Source of the DNA: Adineta vaga
Taxonomy: Eukaryota > Rotifera
Length of the DNA stretch: 64,000 nucleotides
Assembly (NCBI GenBank): GCA_021613535.1
Contig: CP075492.1
Coordinates: 12,028,001 to 12,092,000, forward strand
Direction: 5' to 3'
Part shown: piece by piece, positions 54,394 to 64,000 of the stretch
How the letters are laid out: every line of letters begins with the position of its first letter
Numbering within the stretch: the first letter of the stretch is position 1
Made by a program: the position numbers and the translations under genes
Notes under the pieces: generated by a model
Databases searched by the model: none
What the model saw: the letters and a program-made list of their open reading frames with translations, nothing else
Told to the model about the DNA's origin: nothing

Positions 54394-56118
54394 CTACTTA
54401 TTAAACATTCGATAATATAATTTTTGTTCATTTTTCTTTTGTTGATCAATAGCACGATCAAGTCGTTGAGCTTCATCAATTATTTCTGCATTGTATGGTT
54501 CAATTTGAATTGCCATATTAAGATGCGAACGTGCTTGATCAAATTGTTGTAATGTACGATAAGCAATACTAATACGAAATAAAGCTTTGATATTTTTCGG
54601 ATCTAATTGTAATGCTTCATTACAATTTTTAATTGTACGTTCACAATTTCGTAATTTTAAATAACATTGAGCTATTAGAATAAAAATCAAATCTTATTCC
54701 AAAGTTTGCAATGAATTTTACCTGAATTCAAATAAAGTTTAAGAAGTAATTCTTTACGTTGAATCGTTTGATGTTCATTAGTTGGAGTCGTTTTCAATAA
54801 AAATTGTTTTCCTTTTGCATAATATCGAACCGATCGTTCAAGATTATGTTTTGCATATTCATCCTAAATGATATCAGAAGAAAATATATTTAATTTACTT
54901 CGCGATCTTTTTTTTTTCATATTAAAAAAAGAAATTAAATACAATTTATCAATTCTAATTATCTTTTTCTTACATTTCCCATATCACGTAGTGTTTGTGC
55001 AATGCGCATTCGTTCATCGAAATCTTCCGTGATCTCATCATCGTTGGTTTTTAATTGATTAAGTTTTTCTACTAACGTATAATCAATCCATGAAATTAAT
55101 TCGATTACAAATAATGACCATGCTTTTGAAGGAATACGCGGTGGACAACCTAAGATATTTATAAAACATCAATAGAAATTCTAGCAAAATCAATCCTACA
55201 GACCATGTTCACCATAAAGTAAATCACTACTTATAATAAATTTTGCTCGTTCACGTCGTTGCATTGTTCGAACAGCTAAATCTAAACCAGGTAGAACATT
55301 AAATTTTCCCAATTGAAATTCACATGGTCGACGACGAATATACTAAAACTCAATTCATTCGTATTTCATCATAAAACAAAACTAACTTACAGTACTATCA
55401 TACGGTTCATCATTTAATTCAAAATATGCATTATAATGAACGCGTACAGTTGAACCGAGTGATGGTGTTTCACCTACACCTTCATAAATAACTTTTTTCC
55501 AAATTCCACCAGCTGCTTCACTACTTGGTATACCATCTAATGGTACACCATCATGACCATTTGTTTTAATTAAATGTTTCATACCACCGAGCTAGAAAAA
55601 CAAATCAAATTTAAAGAAAAAAAAAGAACACAATAAAAGTTGAAATCAAACTTGATCATCAAAATCTTGTGTATTATCGATTAATCTATGATTGAATAGA
55701 TCTCTTGGTGGTATTGTTGATTTCAATTCATCGTTAATGTAACGATCTGTATTCACGTGTTGATTTTCTTTGATATCATCCATTGCCATTTGAGTAGCAG
55801 CTCGAGCTAATTCAGCTGGATCAAGTTCAGTTTGATCTAATTCTAAGATTTGACCTTTACTTGAACATAATGTTTGCATATCAATGGGTTGACGAAGTTT
55901 TACATGACCATATTCTTCTTCACCATTTATTTCTTGTTTAGCTTTTGCACGAGCTGCTGCTTCTTCAGTCCATTCACCATATTCATCAAGATCCGCATCC
56001 TATAATTGATAATATATATATACAAATCCAATGATTTCTTTTACTTATAAAATTTATTATTTACATCATTGAGAAGTTCATGTAACGTTTGTTCACTTGT
56101 TTGATTTAATTTCGTCAT
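54394..56118 (-). CDS. FKBP6: FKBP6/shutdown-like FKBP-TPR co-chaperone
   Basis: About eight minus-strand exons from the ATG at 56118. A 130-residue acidic N-terminal extension (ELLND, GEWTEEAAARAKAKQEINGE, LDPAELARAATQMAMDDIKE) precedes one FKBP domain: GGIWKKVIYEGVGETPSLGS, VRVHYNAYFELNDEPYDST, CEFQLGKFNVLPGLDLAVRT, MQRRERAKFIISSDLLYG and CPPRIPSKAWSLFVIELISW. A TPR region follows (YLKLRNCERTIKNCNEALQL, NIKALFRISIAYRTLQQFDQ, EPYNAEIIDEAQRL), ending YYRMF as in vertebrate FKBP6 (WHRMF). The order and key blocks fit FKBP6/Drosophila shutdown, an Hsp90 co-chaperone in piRNA loading. Several aromatic PPIase pocket residues appear changed, consistent with an inactive isomerase. Confidence 0.85.
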
Positions 56119-57110
56119 GAGTGAAATCGAACTAAAAGAAATAGATATCGATCGATCTTTTTTCCATTTGAATAAATTCGTTAAATTCTGATATCAACGC
56201 TACTTTCAATGTGTAAATTAATACGAATGATGTCGCTAGTGTCTTTGAACAAAACTTTAGTAAAATTTATTTCTTGAGATTGAACTTCGTTATGTACTGT
56301 TTGAATTTCAAAGTGAACAATTCATTCAAAGCTAGATTCCGAACATTTATCGATTATTTTGTTGCTATGGAAAAGATGTAAAAGATTGGATATGGTGACA
56401 CATTGTGAGAAACAGAACTGCGTGTTAATCTTAATGGATTTACGATTTCTGAAATTAATTGATCCCTCTTTTATACTTATACGAAGCGATATCTAAGTGT
56501 GGCATTATATATTTTCTATTGCTTCTGAAATAGTTGCAGTGAAATTAATATCACAGTTATGTATTGAGCTTCCGCTACATCTGTACACAACATAGAAACC
56601 TTTTTTTGTTCTTTACATAGAATATTTTCTGCGTATATAAGTATTGTTTTAATGGGTGGAAGACACATGAAAAAGAAGCAATATAAACATGCATTAAACA
56701 AATCGATAAAGAACGAAATAATTTTAGCTAATATCGAGTAAAGAAAATTATTACTTGTACATTATTTCTTAGCATGTGATTTTGAATACAAAGCTAGTAG
56801 TTTATCCAATTGAAAGGTACTGTTTAGTAAGACGAAATGTATTACTTATTCTATCTGTTATTCTAAGTTAACAAATGATTACGTTTTTTTTGGTTATTAA
56901 AATTTTGTATTTTTATTCAAAAGTGACTACTTTCAAATCACTGTCCTTGATGTTTCATTTTGTTGTATGGCGTATGAAATTTTTTGATCCAAAAACAAAC
57001 AATTTATTGCTAAAGCTTCTCGTACTTCAATTTCTTTCTCTTACATTTTCCATTTACTGTTAGATTAATAATCATCTGATAGACATTTTGATCATTATTC
57101 ATTTAGAATC
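56119..57110. other. divergent spacer
   Basis: About 1 kb between FKBP6 (-) and AGBL (+). No gene was recognised. An acceptor-like ATTTAG lies at 57101-57106, directly before the AGBL start. Confidence 0.5.
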
Positions 57111-60100
57111 ATGGAAGTGGGTGAATCGAGCTATGCTCTTCTTACAGTAAGATATTCTATTAATTTAACTTCTTTTGTTTGACATGATATTCAATGATAG
57201 AGTCCATATGATAGTTTTATGCAAAAACATCTTCAACACTATGGTTATTTTACCGGTAAGTTTTGCTTGTAGTTTCAGAAACCAGATGGATAAGTTTGTG
57301 TTTATTAAGGTCGACAAGAAGTTGTAAAAAAGTATGGTTTTGTTCCATCAAAACCTCAATTAATATCATCATCAAGTGATGCAGACTCGAGTTCAGATGA
57401 TGAGGATCATGGTAATTATCTTTTGATTGTTCATTACATTTAAAATACGTATTTCCTATCAGCTCACGGTGGACGTCGTTCACCTCCAGAACATGTCGGT
57501 AGGTTTTCAATTAGTTTGCACGTATGGTTTACATTTTTGTTCGCATCATATACATAATATGTACTAATGAAGGGGTTTCACTGAAAAGATTTGAACAATC
57601 ACGATTGAGATACTATTCCTAAGTGAAATGATCGTCTTTCATTTATTTAGAATATAAAGGTAGACCAGTTATTGTGGATCCAAGAGCAGTAAGAGTTTGA
57701 AGTATATTTTGTATTCTGATTCTCAATGTATCCATTTAGTCTCTTCGACAAAATCGACTTAAATGTGGGTTATATTTACGTAGTCAAAATGATGAAAGTT
57801 CATTTGATCCACGATGGCCGATTGAAATTGAAGTATTACCGGAATCACGTGTTAGACATATTAATGTTGTACCAAAACAACACGAACCTTTCTATAAATC
57901 AAGTTTGTCATTCATTATTCATTTTCACTGATGGATTTTGATAAATTTAGCTGGTCATAATCATATGCCATTTGTTCGTAGTGTTAATGAAGATATTGGT
58001 CGTATAGTATTCAATTACAATCCAGAAACATGTGGTTATGTAAGTTATACATATGATCATATATTCAAGAAGTTTATTCTAATGAATAGTATGCACGATC
58101 TCGAATTGGTGGAAATCGAGATGGTTGTAGACCAGCTGCTATAAAAATTCGTGATTCCGAAGATACAACTGTTCTTTTTGAATCTCGTTTTGAAAGTGGA
58201 AATTTAATGAAAGCTGTTCAAATGTAAGAAATTAGATTCTACGTTCATTGTGATCATTTATTGATGTTTTAGTGGTGAATTTGAATATGAACTCTATCTT
58301 CGATATGATCTTTATACGAGACGTAATACACAATGGTACTATTTTCGTTTACAAAATATTCGATCAAATCAACGATATCGTTTTACAATTGTCAATTTTT
58401 TAAAAGTTATTATCGAACATTGTTTTTCAATTGAATCTTATTGAAACACATTTTAGACATCGAGTCTCTATAGTTATGGAATGCAACCATTAATGTACAG
58501 TATGCTTGATGCTGAACATAAAAATATTGGTTGGAGACGATGGGGTGAAGAGATTGTTTATTATAGAAATAATTTAACGTAAGAAAACACGAGTATTTGT
58601 TTATCTAAGAAAAAATCATTTGATGATCTTGTTTTAAGTGCACCTGATAAACCATCAGCTAATATGTATTCACTCACATGGACATGTAAATTCCCTAATG
58701 ATAATGATACATATTATTTTGCACATTGTTATCCATATACATATTCTGATTTACAAGTAATCATTCGTTTAAATTTCAGTTTCATTCTTTAGAAGAATCT
58801 AGTAATCTTTTAGGATTATTTAAATAGTATTCAAAGTGATAAAATCAAAGCTCAATATTGTAAACAGAAAGTTCTTTGTCGATCTTTAGCCGGTAATTTT
58901 GTTTATATGTTAACCGTAACAAGTCCAGTGACATCATCGACATTACCTGAACAACAAATTAAGAAAGGAGTTGTTGTTACTGCACGTGTTCATCCCGGTG
59001 AAACAAATGCTTCATGGATGATGAAAGGTTTATTAGATTTTTTACTAAGTAATTCAGCGGATGCAAAAGTATGAGAGAGAAATATTGAATTTCGAAAATA
59101 CATTGAAAAAGATTCTTTTGTAGCTTCTTCGAGATAATTTTGTTTTTAAAATTGTTCCAATGTTAAATCCCGATGGTGTTATTGTTGGTAATTATCGTTG
59201 TTCATTATCAGGACGAGATTTAAATCGAAATTATAAAACAATTTTAAAAGATGCTTATCCATCAATATGGCATACGAGAGAAATGATTAAAAGGTTGAAC
59301 TGTTATACTATTCTTGTAAAATAATCTTTAATGTGCACTTCTTCTTCTTCTAATAGATTTATGACGGAAATAGAAGTTGTGCTCTATTGTGATTTTCATG
59401 GTCATTCACGACGAAATAATGTTTTCATGTATGGATGTGAAAATAAACGCATACCAAAAGAACGATTCAAAGAGAGAATTTTTCCAGCAATATTTTCAAG
59501 AAATGATCCATCAAAAGTTTGTTTTTTAATTCTGAAAAATCTATCTATTTGGTATGTTGTAGTTTTCTTATTCATCATGCAGATTTAAAGTACAAAAACA
59601 AAAAGAAGGAACAGGAAGAGTATTGATGTGGTCCATGGGCATTAAAAATAGTTATACATTAGAGGTACAGATGTTCTTGGTATTTTGCAAAGCTGAATTC
59701 AACACTAACTGAATATGTTTATTTTAGTCAACATTTTGTGGATCGACACAAAATGAACAAGCTGGCCATCAATTTAATACAACAGATCTTGAATCGATTG
59801 GTTATCATTTTCTTGATTCTTTACTTGATTATGGAGATCCTGATCCAACTAAAGTAAGTTATTTTTATTACTTTATCTACATACATACATTACATTCCCA
59901 TTATCAATTGTAGCTTAGTCGATTATTAACAGCAGTAAAAGATGAATTACGAGAGACAATTCGAATGAAACTTATTTCACGTGGTATCAATCCTTCAACA
60001 ATATCAGATATTGATCTGGATCAATACTCATCGGACGATGATTCAAGGTATGAGAAAAAAAATACCCGATTTTGTTTTGTCTTCCGAAGAAATATATCAT

Positions 60101-62037
60101 GTTTGACTTCAGTGATGATGCCGGATCGGATTCTTCAGCCGATGATGGTTTACCCAAACATTTAGAAGTTATTGCTGCTGCCGCTGCTGCTGCTAAAGTA
60201 AATTGAACGATGAATTATTTCAAATGAATAACTTTTGTTTATAGGTTCGAGTAAAAAAAACGCGCAAGAAAAAAGAAATTGCAAAACCATCTAAAGAACC
60301 TAAGATAAAAGAAGAACTAGACAAAGAAAATATCGATAAAGTACAACTAATCAAACATCATCATTAAATATCTGATACCAAATTTCTCTTTAGAATAAAC
60401 CTGTTGGTTTAATCATGACTACATCTCGTAAATTCACTTTACCAAATATTGTAAGTTCTTAATGATTTTTTTTATCAAGAAGAATCTTTTGAATATTTGA
60501 ATTTAACTAGACTAGTGAATCAACTAAACAAATACAAACGCCAGCGACAACACGTCGAGGATTTGAAGATGATATAAATAATCGAGGAAGTCGATGGCCA
60601 GCGATTACAAGAATCAATAATAAACCATATCAAACAACACGAGTTGATGATAAAGCGCAACGAACACGAGTAATTAAAGTATGAAAGAAGTTTATTCTAT
60701 CTATCCTTTTATTTTGATTTGTAGAATATCTTCAATACGATTTATGGAAGAGGTAGATTATCTTATACTCCTATTCTTCTCTTATGTGTGTATGTTCTTC
60801 TGTAACAACTAAAATCAATGAGTTAATTCATATACTTCTCTAACTTCTACACTAATCCTAATTTAACGTCTTTTCTAGTGTATTTACTACATTTTTCTGT
60901 TATATTGTTATAAAAATATCAATATAATCAACAAGCCATGGCTATATTAACATATTTCGGGATGTTTTAACTACTACTATTTATCTAATTCAACAAAATA
61001 ACCGTAAGTCAACGACTAAAATCATATAATTTTGTTTTTCTGTCGCATTTTTTACTATCGATAATTTCATCACTGATATTTTCAGTTGTGATGCCAATAC
61101 GATATCTCTCAAGTGTGTACTCTGACAATGTCATCTAAAACTAACTATACTTATTAGTTTTCTACATTTCTCGATTGAACAAAAATGTATTCTATCGTTC
61201 TATACTAAAGGTACTGACAACGATACGGTTGCAAATTTAACAAACCTGACTACTGCGAGTTATCCTCTGCTAGCAGGACAGTCTCGATCGGATGACGTAT
61301 GCTTATAGATATTTTATATTTGTTTCCTATGGATAAGTTTTATATTTCTACAGGATTCTAGTATGAGAGTGATGACTGATAATCAAGGTGGATTCATTAT
61401 CAGTCGAATGCCAGCAGGTAATCAGAGTGATGATGGACGACCACAAGTTAATAACTATGTTTCGAATCGTGTCTCTGTACATTGTAAGTTTTACTTTTGA
61501 AGTAGAATTTGATTGAAAATAAAATCTGATTGTTTAGTAAATGAACGTTTAATTGGTCCATCTCGACCAACAAAGAAAATGAGATCACCGACTATAAATA
61601 TTATTCAATCTCAAACTGTACTCGATATACAAGCAATTCAACCTCCGATTCAAACAGGAGTAATTGATTATCTTCAGTTGATTGACACATCTATTTTTTT
61701 GACTTAATAGAATCCTAAACGTATTGCCGAACAGCAGGAACATCAACGGCAACGTATACTGACGGTGTTTGGTAAACAGGGATCAGCTGATTCTGTTGAT
61801 AGAATGAACAATTTACCAAAAAATTCTATACAATTACCAGCTTATGATAAAAACGTAGAAGATACACTATCCAATCAAGACGAATCATCGGCTACATTAT
61901 CTAAACCTGCTCCAAAACAACCGGATACTGAACCTATCAAAATAGTTTTTCGTTACGATCCATCACCATTAAATCAAGGATCGTCGCAAAACAAAGTTCA
62001 AGGAACTGGAAAAGTTTCGAAGAAAACAAAAGCATAG
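57111..62037 (+). CDS. cytosolic carboxypeptidase AGBL2/3 (CCP2/3), tubulin deglutamylase family
   Basis: About 20 exons. The N-terminal part has [11 protein letters not shown], an acidic linker and [20 protein letters not shown]. The CCP N-domain includes [40 protein letters not shown] and [13 protein letters not shown]. The M14 zinc-peptidase domain has [15 protein letters not shown] (zinc His and Glu), [44 protein letters not shown] (third zinc His), and SYTLESTFCGS with the catalytic Glu. These are the AGBL2/3 signatures; members shorten polyglutamate side chains on tubulin and cilia proteins. The tail from about 60.2 kb is basic and disordered. An unusually long intron (about 60679-61209) separates tail exons. 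The start at 57111 follows an acceptor-like site by four bases. Confidence 0.92.
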
Positions 62038-63182
62038 TACCCATTCTCCATTCTTTAATCAACAACATCGAATGTGAAATAATACTACTTCGACAATCAA
62101 CATACTTTTATATTTTCATCATACTTCATATTTTTGATAGTCATTTTAACCTGTTATAAGATGTTCTTAAATCTGAATGAAATCTATATATTTTATTCAT
62201 GTTAATTGTCGAAATAAAAATCATAACCGGTTCATTAGAGCAATGCGTGTATGAAAAAGTTCTCAATCGTGATTTTCTTTCAAAGGTAAATGTGCTTGAG
62301 TGACATCTATATTGTATCATAGTACCTTTTGAGTAATGCTAATGTTGATGGCTGATGAAAAGAAAAAGATTAAAAAAATGAGAGAATAGTTTTCATAAGA
62401 GAAAAAAAAACATAATTAATTTCAAAATCTAAATCTATATAGATTGCTTATATTCGGAAAAAAAGAAGTACCTATAGCAATATTGAAATCGTATTCTAAC
62501 AAGTGTGAATACACTTTTTCATTATTTGATTGTACGAAGATATATATATATGCATGGAAATACATTGGAATGAACATTGTATTACTTCTGTACACTTATG
62601 ATCTGCTAATATTACTTTCACATTTTCTTACTATTAAACTTTATCAACAACATCACCATGAGTTTGCGTCATGGTAACCATCAGTGTTAGTCATAAACTA
62701 CTTTGAATTGAATTAATTGTTTCCACAAGTTATTCCATTCTTATCATCTTTCAAATCCATTGAAATTATACCAAGCGAATATTCTGCAGTAGAATCATGG
62801 TAAATATTCGTTGCTTTCTTTTTACATTATTCCTATTTAATAATGTTCATAGAACAGAACAATAGGTGTCGACAATAGTAGAAATGAATTATATAGTCAT
62901 AAGAAAAACTGCAGATTGGTAAATTAGATACAGTCACGTTCTTTAATTACATCCTCAAGGTGGTTTTTTTTCCTCTTGATATACGTCAATTAAGATCATA
63001 AAAGAAATGAATCATAGTTGATAATAATATATATACTTTGTGATATATCTTTGGATTTTTCAGTAACTCGATTACATGGACATACTTACGATTTTGAATC
63101 ATACCGAACGACTTATGACACTGAGTAAAAACAATTTCTAATCCATTGTTCTTCTATTTTTTTTCAGGTGGTATACATCTAA
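62038..63182. other. gene-free stretch
   Basis: 3' flank of AGBL2/3 and 5' flank of the ELMO-domain gene. A pyrimidine tract ending TTTTCAG lies at 63154-63167, 15 nt before the ATG at 63183. No coding signal was seen. Confidence 0.5.
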
Positions 63183-64000
63183 ATGGCTGATGTAAATGAA
63201 ATTGGATTTGAACTTAGTGCAGATGGTGATCAATCCTTGGATATTACCGAGAGTTGTCCATCACCTCCACCTCCATTTCATCGAAAAGTACCCGAACCCA
63301 ACATTATTGTTGAACCTCCAACAACATTTATCGATCAAGAACAAAACATTCCCATCAAAGTTATTGTTCCATTTGATAATATCTTTTTTCATGACGCCAA
63401 AACCTATCTATTCGACACAACATCCAATAATGATACGAAACGAAATGTATCAACGAAAACATCTCATCCAAGTTTTTTCCAACGTTTTCTAAACTTGTTT
63501 AATTTTTCAATACTTTCTCAAGATGATCTCGAATTCAATAGACAATGTGAACAATTATTACAATTAACAAAACATCCATGTAATATGACGGATCGTATTC
63601 ATATACGAATTTTATTTACAATTTATCGTCGTTTAACGCATTCAAAAGAAATTTTCTATAATACTTTGGGTTCACATTGGGAAGACATTGGTTTTCAATC
63701 AACAAATCCTGAAACAGATTTTCGTTCGACCGGTCTTTTTTCCATATTTTTTCTTCTCTATTTTGTTGATTCAATGTATTTACCATTAGCAAAACAAATC
63801 TATGTATTTTCCCATGATCAAATTCAAGAATTTCCCTTCTGTTGCGTGGGAATTAATTTAGCAAATATGTTAATAAAATATCTTCGACAACCGAATACAT
63901 CTCGAACGAATTTACGTAAATTATCGAATGAAAATACCGCAATTGATTTAGTAGGAAAATTATTCATTGCACTTTATTTAAATTTCTATTTGAAATGGCG
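63183..64000 (+). CDS. ELMO-domain protein (ELMOD-like), cut by right edge
   Basis: A single open frame from the ATG at 63183 runs past the window end without a stop (about 272 residues seen). It begins MADVNEIGFELSADGD with a Pro-rich PSPPPPF, and a hydrophobic LNLFNFSIL segment at about 100. The ELMO/CED-12 domain follows: HIRILFTIYRRLTHSKEIF, HWEDIGFQSTNPETDFRSTG, LFSIFFLLYFVDS, LPLAKQIYVFS and FPFCCVGINLANMLIKYLR. The WEDIGFQ..DPxTDxRxxG block is the ELMOD signature; the FPFCxxxINxxxxxL spacing is closest to ELMOD3, though ELMOD1/2 cannot be excluded. ELMODs act as GTPase-activating proteins for Arf/Arl GTPases; the Arg of the D-F-R-S-T-G block is present and is the proposed catalytic arginine. 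Confidence 0.8.
   Translation, partial: MADVNEIGFELSADGDQSLDITESCPSPPPPFHRKVPEPNIIVEPPTTFIDQEQNIPIKVIVPFDNIFFHDAKTYLFDTTSNNDTKRNVSTKTSHPSFFQRFLNLFNFSILSQDDLEFNRQCEQLLQLTKHPCNMTDRIHIRILFTIYRRLTHSKEIFYNTLGSHWEDIGFQSTNPETDFRSTGLFSIFFLLYFVDSMYLPLAKQIYVFSHDQIQEFPFCCVGINLANMLIKYLRQPNTSRTNLRKLSNENTAIDLVGKLFIALYLNFYLKW

Noticed and set aside
63196-63492. 98-residue frame near the right edge
   Set aside because: It is out of frame with the ELMO-domain protein that starts at 63183 and runs off the window.

Overview
The window is eukaryotic nuclear DNA, most likely from a bdelloid rotifer (a Rotaria- or Adineta-like animal). The evidence is AT-rich sequence, many introns of roughly 40-60 bp with GT..AG ends, dense protein genes on both strands, animal-specific families (FAK, KLF, PLP/M6, kelch-BTB, STRA6-like, GPCRs), an ADP-ribosyltransferase fused to kinesin-light-chain-type TPRs (a fusion typical of bdelloids), and bacterial-looking genes set among animal genes. 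The species assignment is inference. I recognised no rRNA, tRNA, CRISPR array or transposon.

Layout. 0-2 kb: 3' part of a decayed ART-TPR gene. 2.3-7.3 kb: a PLP/M6 tetraspan gene (-) head-to-head with a SPIN90/Dip1-like gene (+), which is followed 62 bp later by the proteasome subunit gene PSMD11. 7.9-15.6 kb: a secreted protein, a broken GPCR gene, an intact GPCR (-), a SAM methyltransferase (-), a short coiled-coil protein and a secreted 8-cysteine protein. 15.8-21.4 kb: a zinc alcohol dehydrogenase of bacterial type (-) divergent from focal adhesion kinase (+). 21.7-31.8 kb: a C2H2 zinc-finger gene, a B-box protein, a Kruppel-like factor, a pseudouridine-catabolism psuG-psuK fusion and, 91 bp behind it, a multipass membrane protein. 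31.9-43.2 kb, all on the minus strand: a kelch-BTB protein with one frameshift, a Raw-like protein with two deoxyribosyltransferase-like domains, a palladin/myotilin-like Ig protein and a second B-box protein. 44.6 kb: a bacterial-type short-chain dehydrogenase. 45.8-49.7 kb: a chimera of C-type lectin, EGF and STRA6-like receptor (-). 53.2-56.1 kb: an unknown gene and FKBP6/shutdown (-). 57.1-62.0 kb: cytosolic carboxypeptidase AGBL2/3. 63.2 kb to the end: an ELMO-domain gene cut by the window edge.

The genes do not form one pathway. The strongest points for a second look are the lectin-EGF-STRA6 chimera, two tightly spaced co-directional pairs with a splice acceptor between stop and start (candidate spliced-leader operons), three bacterial-like metabolic genes with and without introns, and decaying members of expanded families (ART-TPR, GPCR). 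Exon boundaries were read by eye from GT..AG ends and frame continuity; they are predictions.
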